From: Capillidium heterosporum
Lineage: Eukaryota > Entomophthoromycota > Entomophthoromycetes > Entomophthorales > Capillidiaceae
Assembly (NCBI GenBank): GCA_016630905.1
Contig: WBMQ01000011.1
Span: 1,364,001 to 1,428,000, forward strand
Direction: 5' to 3'
DNA: 64,000 bases
Shown here: positions 11,897 to 23,289 of the stretch, one piece after another
Layout: every line of letters begins with the position of its first letter
How positions within the stretch are numbered: the first letter of the stretch is position 1
Translations under genes and position numbers: made by a program
Notes under the pieces: model-generated
What the model saw: the letters and a program-made list of their open reading frames with translations, nothing else
Databases searched by the model: none
Told to the model about the DNA's origin: nothing

Positions 11897-14800
11897 ATGT
11901 CGAATATTTTTGTATGTGTAAGATGTCGTCCATTAAATTCAAGAGGTAAATTTGATTTTTTAGCTTAGTTATACCAACACCAACTATAGAAAAGGCTAGA
12001 GGTGCGATAGGGCTAATTAAGATGAGTGGTAACCAAACCATTATCGACCGTCCGCCACCTGGGAAAGATGAAAAAACGGCAATGTCTAAAGATGACCTTC
12101 AGCCCAAGTCGTTTGCCTTTGACCGATCTTACTGGTCAGCTGGCCTTCCAACTGATCCCGACTATGCCTCCCAACAGATAGTTTTCAACGATATTGGTGT
12201 CTCACTTTTGAATAATGCTTTCGATGGATATAACGCTTGTATTTTCGCATGTAAGTATATTTTTGGTATATAGTAGTATACTATTTAAATATATAGTTTA
12301 AAAACGTGACTTTTAACGCATTTTTATTTTACATGAAATATAGATGGTCAAACTGGGAGTGGTAAATCCTATTCCATGGTAAGTTTTACTCTATGCTTGA
12401 ACACTTTATATATAGTTTGAGACAACATATTCACCCCAACTTTAGGTTGGTTACGGAGAAGATAAGGGTATTATTCCGCTTACATGTGTTGAGCTTTTTG
12501 AGCGAATAGACAGCAATACCGACCCCTAATCTAACATACAATGTCGAAGTATCCTATATGGAAATCTACTGTGAGCGAGTTCGTGATCTTTTAAACCCAA
12601 AAAACAAAGGGAATCTTAGGGTACGTGAGCATCCATCGTTAGGTCCTTACGTCGAAGATTTATCGAAAATGGTGGTAAAATCCTATAAAGATATTGAAGA
12701 CCTCATGGATGAGGGTAATAAGGTATGTTTAAATCTTCATTCATGAATTGAGGGTTGCTGTAAATATTTATTAACATAATTTTTGCTGCTTTAGGCTCGT
12801 ACGGTGGCTTCAACAAACATGAACGCTACATCGAGTCGTTCGCATGCTGTATTTACCATCATTCTGACACAAGTTCGCTTTGATCCTGACGCTCAGCTAA
12901 ATACGGAAAAGGTTTCTCGAGTTAGGTATTTACATCTTTTGATTTTGATGCTTTATATTTTAAACATATATCTTCTTTATCAATATAACATTTAATTAAA
13001 CCAAACCAGTTTAGTCGATTTAGCTGGGAGTGAAAGAGCCAACTCCACAGGTGCTTCAGGTCAACGTCTGAAAGAGGGTGCAAATATCAACAAATCCCTC
13101 ACAACTCTAGGCAAAGTCATTTCAGCATTAGCAGATCAAGCTGTCGCGGCTGCGGCTGCAGCTGGTAAAAAGGGCAAAAAGAAGGAGGATGTCTTTGTAC
13201 CTTATCGTGATTCAGTAATTTAGATTTTGGTAAACTATAGGACTTACCTCTTTTAGGTTTTAACCTGGCTCTTGAAAGATTCGCTGGGTGGTAACTCTAG
13301 GACGATTATGTTGGCAGCTATTTCCCCTGCCGACTATGAGGAAACTCTGAGTACTCTTCGTTACGCCGATCGAGCCAAGCGAATTGTCAACAAAGCCGTT
13401 GTCAACGAAGATCCCAACGCGAAATTGGTACGTGAGCTTAAAGAAGAACTTGAATTGCTACGAAGTAGATTGGCTGTCTATAACCCCGAGGAGGCCTACG
13501 CCTCAGTTAGCAGTAAATCTGGTGGTGGAGTTTCAGGAACCAATAAGACCCTTCATCGTCCAACTTTAAGCACCCAGACCGCAATAGAACTTCAAGATCA
13601 ACTTCAAGCCTCCGAGAAATTGATGACCGAGCTTAACGAGACTTGGGAGGAGAAATTAACAAAGACTCAGACTATTCAAGCTGAACGAGAGAAGGCCTTA
13701 GAGGAGCTTGGTATCACTATAGAGAAGAATGATGTCGGTGTCCACTCTCCAAAACGTACACCTCACCTTGTCAACCTTAATGAGGACCCACTAATGTCGG
13801 AATGCCTGATCTACAGCTTAAAATTTGGAACAACTAGGGTAGGTTTAGTCGACGGCAATAACGAAGTCGAAATTCGATTGAGTGGTGCCAGCATACTGCC
13901 TGAGCATTGTTACTTTGAAAATGTGAACTCGGTAGTAACTATACATCCTTACCCTGGGAGTATGACGTTGGTCAACGGAAGGGTTGTGACCGAGCCTAAG
14001 CGCTTACGTTCCGGCTACCGAATTATTTTAGGAGATAATCACGTCTTCAGGTTCACCAATCCAGAGGAAGTCCGCCGCGAACGTACAAAATCAAGGCTTT
14101 CCATGAGTATAACTTCTGCCGATATTGCCGAAATGAGGGATCCAAGGACCACACCGCCGGAACGATCTGAGTCTCGTGCTTCAACAACAGCTTCAGATAT
14201 AGTCGATTGGAACTACGCTTGGAAGGAAGTTGCCCTAGGTGTCGGCACTGATGTGCTATCTAATGATGGGAGCGAAGCTTACCCGAGGCATATGCGCACC
14301 AGCACCAACGGTTCTATCGATCCGATGTACAACAACACGCCTCAATCCCCCGACAAATTAGATCTCGAATTAAAGCTTAAAGCCAGTCAAGCTGAAATGG
14401 AGCGGGCCTTGATCGAGCAGCGAAAGCAGTACGAAGAGACCTTCCAAAAGTTAGTCGAATCCAAGAATAGCAAGGACGTCATAATCCCCAGAGTCTATAC
14501 CGAGCGTGAGAAGAAGTTGATCGATAGAGTGCTAAAGTGCTTGAAGAAGCGCACCTTTGTCGGGATGGCTGAGACTGTTTTAACTAACGCCGTGCTCCTT
14601 AAAGAGGTAAATGTCATTAGCCGAGAATTGAAGAAGGATGTTACGTATCAGTTTATTGTCATTGATTCCCTTGCAGGTGCCATATCATCCTCTTATTGGG
14701 AGTCGATGTCCTTTGATGAGTTAGATAGCACCGAGGACTTGGCTTTATTGGATTCCAAAGTTCCATGTATCGGAGTTCAAGTTATTGATAAGTGCAATGT

Positions 14801-17213
14801 ATCTCACTACATCTGGTCTTTGGATAAGTTAAAGCATAAGCTTCACCGCATGCGTAACCTTTACAACCTCGTTGACCGACCTATGTATAAGGAGCATTTC
14901 AGCTTAGAAGATCCATTCTTTGAGAAGCCTACACCCCAATTTGTTTTAGCTGGTACCGGTGTTGTTTCAACCCACAACCTATGGTGGAATGTAGCTCAGA
15001 CATTTACGATTCCAATTCTAAATCACTTGGATGGAAAAGTTGAGGCTAAGTTGAAGGTTAAGATTACTCCAATAACTTTTACATCGATAAACAATGGAGC
15101 TGCTCCCAGAACATCGCACCATTTCCAAATAGGTGATCAGGTGGTATTTGAAATTCTAATAGAGGAGCTATTTGACCTCAATGAATCTCGCTTCACACAA
15201 GCCCACGTACAGTTCCGGCTGTCCTCATTTGGACATGTACCCGCTCTATCTTCCGGAGATAAAGTTTATGCCACCGATCCTGCCAGCGACTTTGGTACCG
15301 ACCCTATACGCTACAATTTTAGGCACACCTTTGCCATCAACGTCACCGAACAGTTTTTGAACGCCATTCAAACCCAGCCCCTTCGATTCGAAGTATTTGG
15401 AAAGCCAAGTAAGAAGGTCTTGCAACAGTATGAGCAGCATGAGTCTGTCGATTCCCAAAACCAGCTGAACCCAAGTCACGCGTCTTTAATTGGTGCTCCT
15501 GAAAACCTACCACCTTCCGGTAGGGAACGAAGGTCTGAGGAAGAGCTGGTACAAAGGGAGACGCATGATGTGCTAGTGTGGACTCAAATAACCGAGCTGG
15601 CGGCATCTGGTGAGTATGAAAATTCACCAGTTCAAGCTACTGGACCCAACGATTCCGGGTGCTTTTTATTGCGCCAAGGACTTCAGCGACGGATTAATAT
15701 CCAAATGACTCATAACTCTGGCAGACAGTTCCCATTGAGCAACGTTCCCAAAGTGCTTTTAGGTAGGGTGAGAATAGTGGATAACAAGGGGCGCTATGCA
15801 AACGAGACAAATTCAGCGCCTGTCTCTTTAAATGTTATTCCGTCATCAGTTAAATCGGAGCTATTTAGTGACGGGACCGGCTCTTTATGCTTCACTACAT
15901 CCTGGGATTCTTCCCTCCATGACTCAATCCATCTAAATAGAAACACCCCCAGTGGTCAAAAGGTAGTGCTAACCCTCAACTGGCAAGTGGAATCGGAAAG
16001 GTTGCATGAGCCCCTGACTTTTACATCGGATATGCCTGTCATCATCGCCTCCCGTACCGCCTCAGTATCGAAATCGCTATTCTCGTTCATCTCTAGTTCC
16101 ACCCGCCAGCTATCCAAGGTTTCGACGTTGTACCAGGTAACGTTACGTCCAAGGATGGCTAGCAAGCGGACCGACCTGTGGCGCCTAAATACAGCCTCGA
16201 CCTATGTCCGTGGTGAAGAGTTTTTGGGATCTTGGAGACCCCGTGGTGTCTCCCTAATCCTAGATGCACGTAAAGTCTCGCAGATCGTTAGTAAGCGGGA
16301 AGCGGTTGAACTGACACGACAGACATTGGATTTACTTGCTCTAACTAATCGCAACATATCCCCACCTCCGACTTCCAATCCTGAAGAACTACTCAACAAA
16401 TACTTATCCCTATGGAAATCCTCCATTGTGTATAAGGATGAGGTAAGCAGCTCCTTTCCTTTATTTTTGACATTTCTAACCATTTTAGATTGATAAGGCC
16501 ACAATAGAGCTTGATAAGGATTCGACTACAGCTACAACTCCCAACCCCCTAGGCGAAACTGAAGGTAACCACGTACACCCAGAAATTTTGAGAGACGTAC
16601 CTGGGACCCAGTCGCCCGATTCAGCACTACTGGGTTCCGATCACACTACTAACTCTACGTTGACCGAGAACAATAACTCCAACGGTGCTCTAAACTTAAC
16701 TCTGTCCGCAGCTCGTCGTACGCCACCTACCGATAACATTCGAAAGATGGTGGGTGAAGTTAAACTCGTCCCTCGAAGGTAGTTGATTGTTTTGAAATAC
16801 AACTAATTGTAGTTTTAGTGATAAAATCGCCCGTCAAGGGTATTTGTTCGTTCCCGATGACGTCGACAATTGGGTCAAGCGTTGGATCGTCATCCGCAAG
16901 TATTTTTTTGTTTTATTTCATCAGTTTTAAGTTTTCCACTTAGACCTTACATCTACATGTACTCAACCAACTACGAGACTGAGGAGTTGGGGGTCTTTGA
17001 CCTGTCCACCGTGCGAGTCGATTACAACCAAGATATGGAAAATTTGCTGCAGGTAGTTTTGATTTTGATTTTGACTTTGACATCAATTTATAGCGAAACC
17101 ATGTATTCGCTTTGTACACCAGTACCAATGCCTACATGTTCCAAGCCACCTCCTACGATGACATGAAGCTGTGGATCAAATGTATCGACCAATGGTACTG
17201 TCTCGCTGTGTAG
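11897..17213 (+). CDS. Kinesin-3 motor protein (Unc104/KIF1 type), one frame disruption
   Basis: A plus-end microtubule motor carrying vesicles or endosomes in hyphae. Exons: 11897-11945, 11990-12250, 12344-12378, 12446-12722, 12795-12925, 13010-13214, 13257-16442, 16489-16778, 16819-16899, 16944-17052, 17094-17213. In order, the protein has a motor domain with P-loop [23 protein letters not shown] and a lysine-rich K-loop (GKKGKKKE) typical of kinesin-3; the neck stretch [20 protein letters not shown]; an FHA domain (about 13800-14080); coiled coil; a long KIF1B-like middle; and a C-terminal PH domain ([18 protein letters not shown] to [10 protein letters not shown]). All splice phases fit, but the exons total 4744 nt, one base too many. 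The break lies at the four-C run 12523-12526, between ERIDSNTDP and [13 protein letters not shown]; with three Cs the frame is whole (about 1580 residues). A consensus error seems likelier than a dead gene. Confidence 0.93.
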
Positions 17214-18361
17214 TTGCTATGAAGTTCAAAAAAGGTCTAGTTTTTGTGGCTAGTTGCTTGCTGTTGGCATTTTAGTTGGAATGTTTAATATTTTGTTCTT
17301 TAATATAAATATTGTTAAATAATTTGGTGCGGCCTACCTTTATCAGAATGGAATTATATTCTATACATTCATATTTTTGAACTATATCTGATATCTGAAA
17401 GATGTAAAGTTAATACTTTCCTATGAGGTGGATAGATTTAAAAACTAATGCATTTATATTTGGAGGGTAAATCGATGGACAAAAATATACCAGACTTAAT
17501 CACTCTCATAGACATGTATAATTTCTATAGCTTAATATATTATTTAGCGCTTTATCACTGAGTTGTTAAACTTGAATGAGCATTTCAACCAAACTCTACA
17601 TACTATTGCTGTATCGGTGGGAAATAGATATATAAGTGTAACCATCAATCTCTGAAGCTACCAAAATATATCAACAAAACTCATACCTAGTGATTTGGTA
17701 AATAGCCATATATTCTCAAGAATACTGCTTGTTGCAAGTAGATTCAAACTTTGTAACGGTATCAACAATAGACCGACCCCTCAAATGTCTCAAAAGTGAT
17801 ATTCTTCCGCCCGGACGTAAAATCGTAAAAGGTTTCGATGGATATAATTTCAAAGCCAAAGGTAGGATGACTAGTTGGGCCATCATACCTATGTTTCGTT
17901 ACTGAAAATTTGGCAACACCATTACAAAAAGCTTCGATCTACATCTGAGAAAGTTCCAAAGCCCAATACAATTCCTCACTCCATCTTTCGCCTGTTCCAG
18001 AAAGTGCTCCTTTTAATATAAGGAATAGAGCAGCCAAAGGCTATTTTTATTTGAACAAGTTTACAAAGCAAGGTGAATTTACTGGAATCATAATTTGAAA
18101 CCAAAGTTTCCAAATTGGGTATAAACCAATATTCCAACTCAATATCTGCAAACTAACTAAACATGATCGGCTGAAACAAACTTATAAAGTAAAAATGAAT
18201 TTGAGCCCATCTCAGGTCAAATCATACAAAGAATAGCACTGAATACTCCTCTACAAACTACCCACAACTTATAAACCTAGAGTTTAGAAATACGCCTTCA
18301 TTTTTTGTAAGCTACTGGATTGGCAACTGCTCCTACAACTTTTAATGTCAACTTTGTCAAG
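17214..18361. other. Intergenic
   Basis: An AATAT-rich stretch just after the kinesin stop (about 17303-17320) may hold its 3' end signals. Beyond it the region is AT-rich, with no coding piece I can support. Confidence 0.45.
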
Positions 18362-19603
18362 ATGGTACTGAACAACACTATAACCTACGAAGCTTCGATA
18401 ACGCAGGCCGACTTCGACTCTATTGACCTATGGTCCTCAATAATCAACGGGGCTTCTCTATTCGGCGCATTCCTAGTGGTGGTAGCCGTTTTGGTAAGTA
18501 ACAGTTTAGGTCTAGGCGCTAGTAAACGACTGTCGTTTCGGATGTCAATGTGGATTGCCTTCAGTGACATGCTATTTAGTATCTTTGCTTTCGTCAACGT
18601 TGATGATGTCTACCCACTGTGTCCCAGCTTCACCGCCATCACCTACTTTTGCAATCTACTGTACGTCTTTTTGACAACTTCCATTACTTTGAACTTGCAC
18701 CTCACTCTACTGTGCTCCAAGAATGGCGAGTGGGTCTCTAGAGTTCGAAGCTTTTTACTTAAAGAGAGCGTCCTAGTTTTAATTTGTTCTCTACTGGCCC
18801 TATTGTTTACGTTACCTCCACTTATCATCTCCTTACATGCCAAGCAGTGTGTACTCTTTCACCTTTTCGAGGACTACAAAATCAACATATTGATGCTGTG
18901 GCTGACTATTGGATTCTGGGAGTTTGCTTGCTTCATTTATACGACGGTTGTAGTAATTATGGTCATTAGAACCCTCAACAAGACGCAGAAGCTGTCACAG
19001 GAGCATAGCCGCTGCACTAAAATCACCTATTTGTCACCAAACACTACTGTACAACCTAACTTGAATTCTGCAACTGCCAAGGAGCGAAGTTCGTTTGCAA
19101 GACCCGAGATCAACACCCACCAGTACGACTTGGGTCTACACTTCTCTAGGATCGCTAGACGTATCATGTTCTACCCCATCATTCCTCTTCTGACCCAAAG
19201 TTTTTACATCGTCATCAACTCTTACTTCCTGTACATCGGCGAACGTACCTTGATCTTAATGTACCTCTTTTATTTAGTACCTTACTCGGCCGGTTTGTTG
19301 AACGCTATAGTATTTTTCATCTTCGATCCTGCTATCCCAGATATTTTGGAAGAGCTTCATGAAAGGTACAGCACCAAAAATTTGAACAGTACGATACAAG
19401 TAGCCGATATAAGTACCAACTTTCAACCTAAAGGTAGGAAGCAAAGTGTAGCTAATTCTTTAACAACTTTGAATCCCAACTCCAACTCCAGCTCCAACCG
19501 AAGTATGTTGGTTATCGATATTGACGACGAGGAAGATGGTCCTGAAGTTATTTTTGAGAGGCGAGGTATCAAAAACCCACCTAAACCTATCAAAATTGTC
19601 TGA
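18362..19603 (+). CDS. Seven-transmembrane receptor (cAMP-receptor/Git3-like GPCR)
   Basis: A single-exon membrane receptor of 413 residues from the first in-frame ATG (18362). The frame extends 14 codons upstream, but only from a TTG. Seven hydrophobic segments are visible at roughly residues 26-50, 60-82, 92-118, 132-157, 174-202, 264-290 and 296-320. Potential N-glycosylation at NNT lies in the short outside N-terminus. The third loop is moderately long and the C-tail is Ser/Asn-rich with an acidic run (DIDDEEDG). The last segment ends VPYSAGLLNAIVFFIFDP, a form seen in cAMP-receptor-like fungal and amoebal GPCRs rather than the rhodopsin NPxxY. It probably couples to a heterotrimeric G protein; the ligand is unknown. 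It is not a close paralogue of the two GPCRs at 27.6 and 33.7 kb. Confidence 0.8.
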   Translation: MVLNNTITYEASITQADFDSIDLWSSIINGASLFGAFLVVVAVLVSNSLGLGASKRLSFRMSMWIAFSDMLFSIFAFVNVDDVYPLCPSFTAITYFCNLLYVFLTTSITLNLHLTLLCSKNGEWVSRVRSFLLKESVLVLICSLLALLFTLPPLIISLHAKQCVLFHLFEDYKINILMLWLTIGFWEFACFIYTTVVVIMVIRTLNKTQKLSQEHSRCTKITYLSPNTTVQPNLNSATAKERSSFARPEINTHQYDLGLHFSRIARRIMFYPIIPLLTQSFYIVINSYFLYIGERTLILMYLFYLVPYSAGLLNAIVFFIFDPAIPDILEELHERYSTKNLNSTIQVADISTNFQPKGRKQSVANSLTTLNPNSNSSSNRSMLVIDIDDEEDGPEVIFERRGIKNPPKPIKIV

Positions 19604-20388
19604 TTTTTACGCTTGTCTACTTTGCGGATACTTACTGCCAAAATGTGTATATTCTCTGCTACCTATTGGTTTTTTCTACTTGTTATTAAAATAAATTTAC
19701 AATGAACTCATATTCTAAAATAAATACCTTTATTGTTTTATAATAAGCTCTTGAAAACCATATACAGCATTTAAGGATAACCTTATACTGCTCTAGAGGT
19801 TTTACGGAATCCCGATACCCTTGATCATCAACCCATTTTGATAAGCTTGAAGCTTATCAACTTACTTTCAAAGGACCTTCTAACTCTTCCTATTTGTATT
19901 CCTCCCTTGACGCTAGACTAAATTTGTTATTTTACCTAAAGTATAGGTATGTTTTGCTTCTCTAGCACGCTTCCAGTTAAGCAACTTTAGTTCATTATTT
20001 TACTTTGTTATATCTACTTCAATACGATATAAATAGATAAATTGATCAGCATATCTAAAAGGATACATGCTGTAGATACTTATTCGATACAATATATTGA
20101 GAAAACATTTATATGTAATAGATAGAACAAAGCAGAGAACTGATGGGTAGATAGCTTATTTCTGTTCAAACTTCGTTTCGACTATAAGATAGCAGATCAC
20201 TAAGGGGCTATTTGTATAATAGAAGTGAAGGTGAGAATTTAAAATTCAAATTCATTGATTTATTCTAATGTATAAAGTGTAGTATGCATACTTCATGTTT
20301 GAGGACGTTTGGATACTGATAAAGGGTAAAAATTAATATAAAAGCAATAACAGCACTTTGATAAGAGTAAAAAGCAATCATTAGTTGG
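19604..20388. other. Intergenic
   Basis: AATAAA signals at about 19689 and 19710 probably end the receptor transcript. Nothing else recognised. Confidence 0.5.
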
Positions 20389-20760
20389 ACTCAGCAAAAA
20401 ATAAGCCAATTAGAAGGACCTGGGCAATGGTCAGTGCCAAATTGGCGTAGGATATACGATTTACAGTTGGAGTTCACACATACTGAGTGACGCAGTTCAA
20501 ACCCGAATGTAGCTCTTCATCACGCTCGGTGCAGCAGTTCACTTTTCCAAGCCTGCCCAAGGCCCTGAGCGAGCTACTGAGTTGCTCACAGGCTGTTTTA
20601 AACTTTCCACAATGGCAGCATTTGTCAGTGAAGATACGAACCCTCTAATATTATTTCCATTCTGTTCAGCAATGCTACTTGAAAAACTGTACCAGGTAAT
20701 GACTTGATTTATAAGAATGCTTGGTCGCCTTGCGTTTGTCCTAGGAGATGCTACATCCAC
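20389..20760 (-). pseudogene. Decayed Cys-rich membrane-protein relic, possibly tetraspanin-like
   Basis: On the minus strand an open frame (20760-20539) reads into AARSGPWAGLEK-like sequence and stops. Shifting one base continues as VNCCTERDEELHSGLNCV. After one further in-frame stop the same frame gives a hydrophobic end, YANLALTIAQVLLIGLFFAE, followed by a stop near 20389. A CC motif followed by another Cys and a last membrane helix is the layout of the tetraspanin large loop and TM4. The upstream part (WYSFSSSIAEQNGNNIRGFV) is helical and compatible. Base composition is richer in G and C than the flanks, as for coding DNA here. One frameshift and one stop indicate a broken host gene; the family is a guess. 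Confidence 0.35.
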
Positions 20761-21902
20761 CTACTCTATATCTCTAGTTACTCTGACAGTAGGCTATCAT
20801 GTGATCAAAAATTAACATATAAATGGCTAGGATCGTATTGCAACCAACCCTCCCAAAATTTGCTGCCTGGTAATTCTAGTGAAGTAAGCCATTATACGAG
20901 ATGAAGCTATAGGTTGTGTTATTCTTTGGTAGGAGGATCACTTGTAGGATATATTGTAGTGAAATTTATCAATTATTTATACTTGACATAGAGGAGTAAG
21001 TTGAAAATGGCATACCATCATCAATGAGTGAAATGATGGCAAGAGCTAGATTCATTGCTTTCAAATTAAAAGCATTGCAACGAAATTAAGAGGTATACTA
21101 TATGGTTTTGCGTTTATAATGTAATAGTGCTAATACAGTTGTATTTGGAATAGTTAATAAACTATATTTAGTTATTTTCATTTGTAGTTATTATATATTC
21201 AGTAGTATTGAAAAGTTGTCGTGAAAGTAATAGACTTTGATTTCTATATACATTTACAAAGCTCACTTTCATGGTGATCCTAAAAATTAGAAGCTACAAC
21301 AATACCTTATATAGACCACTATACGATACTATTGACTTTTACTTAATGCAGCTATTTCCAAAAGATATTTACCACTCTGATCAAAAACAAAAGATGCAAG
21401 TTGATTACTATATTGTTCAGATAATTTTGACAATTCTTTACAATAAAACTTGTAAAAGTCACTCAATTAATCTAAAAATTATAGTGCATGATCAAAGCAG
21501 TATTGGTTTTCTGCCAAGGTAGTATATAGCTTTGAAAAGAATGCGATATATACTTTAATCACTAAACCATTCCAATTTAATTTAAATATCTGATATAAAA
21601 GTTAAAAGGAAACACTTCACCTAAATTGGGATGGAAAAGCGCAGCTCTATGCTATTCCATTCCAAAATAGATGTCCATAATTTATTTTGAATTTTGAATT
21701 TATGCTTCATCTAATTTGGAATCAAGAGTTGAAGCAGTTTCCATCTTTCTTCACTTTTAATTGGATGAACTTTATCCCAAGAAGAAACCCATCCAAATAT
21801 CCCATCAAAAAAACTTCTATCAAGCTAAACGAAATTTTACAACTTCGATACCTTGATAGCTCCCTCCAATTCAGTTCAACTTATTTATATAAATTTATAG
21901 AG
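20761..21902. other. AT-rich intergenic
   Basis: Contains short open frames (21271-21522, 21687-22064) without family features; the second overlaps the 5' exons of the bL35m gene. No RNA gene seen. Confidence 0.4.
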
Positions 21903-22414
21903 ATGGTCTTCCAACTAGGTAACATATCTAAAATTATTAAATTTATTTTGATTCTAAAACCTTTTTTATTTTTTCGAAAAACAGCAAAGAAATTTATCGG
22001 AAGTACATTATCAGGTACCCTTTCCACTTTCAGAATAAAAGTACTAACCAGCTTGCATCCTTAAAGTATTTACCAACCGAACTCCACTAGCTTTACAGGC
22101 AACTCCAACCTCCACTTTATACGCCCAACTCCTCAACCTCCAGCAGCTAAGATTTAAGAATTACAAGTTGAAAACCCATAAAGGTTGTGCTAAGAGGTAA
22201 GTCTTTTTATATCTCCATAGCATCGATATTTAAATTTATTTTTATATTGAATACAAAAAGGTTCAAGGCAACTAGTACCGGTTACAAGCGTGGTCAAGCT
22301 GGTAAAAGTCATTTAAACTTGGGTATCGGTGGAGAACGTAGGGGTAGACTGAGAGGTACTGTGCCTACTACTTCGACGCAAAGCAAGATGTTGGCCAAGA
22401 TGATGCAGAATTAA
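21903..22414 (+). CDS. Mitochondrial large-subunit ribosomal protein bL35m
   Basis: A small spliced gene easily missed by ORF calling. The two 3' exons, 22099-22196 and 22261-22414, are joined by a 64-nt intron (GTAAGT...AAAAG) and encode the bL35 core: KLKTHKGCAKRFKATSTGYK, RGQAGKSHLNL, then RRGRLRGT. This aligns with bacterial L35 (KTHKGAAKRFK...KRGKAGKRH...RRLR). It lies in the 50S core near the peptidyl-transferase centre. Upstream, phase-compatible exons 21985-22040 (intron 22041-22098, GTACTAAC...TTTACAG) and 21903-21918 supply a basic leader with AKKFIGSTLSGTLSTFRIK, suitable for mitochondrial import. The first 16-nt exon is the least certain part; a start in unspliced sequence at the same ATG is also in frame. 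Confidence 0.8.
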
Positions 22415-23289
22415 ATTTGGTAGAACTTGCAAAGTATTTTTAAAACTTGTAGAGGGCCTTTAGATAAATTCACCATTCATGTTTCATTTGGAATGTCGAG
22501 TTTCGTTATATTTTTGCTGTTGAGTTTGGAATTATAACTTGTATTCTTTTACTAGGGACAGGCTTTTGTAATCTGGCTTAATAGAAGCTGCTGTTTGGTA
22601 AGGTAGGTATCTCTAGATCGAAATTTGTAGTTTGGAATTGAGATGATGCCTTTTAATATAAACCTATATACTTTATAGTCTTGCAAATACATATATTCCT
22701 ATTTCTTTTAATCCCAATATATCTTATAGTAGAATAATTGATACATCTTTGCTTTTCATGCCTCCTTTATTTGATATATTTTCTTTAGTTTATTAGGACT
22801 GTATCGTCCAGTATCGATGCTCTTATTTCTTTCATTAAACTCTTGATGTACTAAGTCGTCTTACTTTCCTTTATTGGCGATTCAATCAAGCTTAATTTAA
22901 TGTCAATTTATTTTTGAGCTGCTATATAATTTAGGCTTCCAATAAAGTTATTTATAAGTTGAAATTTCTGATATTTGGGTTTTATATCGGTTTCCACTTC
23001 AGTTATCTCTAATTTGCTTGGTCTGCTGAAAAACTATTCAACTTCATCTAACCACCTACTTCAACTTGAAACCAACACTAATACTGCACATTTAATACCA
23101 AACAATCAAAACCGATAGGGGATTAAGACTATAGTTTTATTATTTTATACGAATCTACAACTCAAAATTAAAGGGCAACCGGATTTAAACAAGCGAAGCA
23201 GAGTTAGGCTGGAGATTAAGTGGAACATCGATCAACTCCAAAAAGTTAAGTTGGTAGGGAAGTTAGTAGTTTAAGGTAGAAGCTTGGCT
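22415..23289. other. Intergenic between convergent genes
   Basis: Holds the 3' flanks of bL35m and the NIPA transporter. AT-rich; no gene recognised. Confidence 0.5.

Noticed and set aside
13272-16493. The 1073-codon open frame as a gene of its own
   Set aside because: It is the large exon of the kinesin; its first and last codons run into introns.
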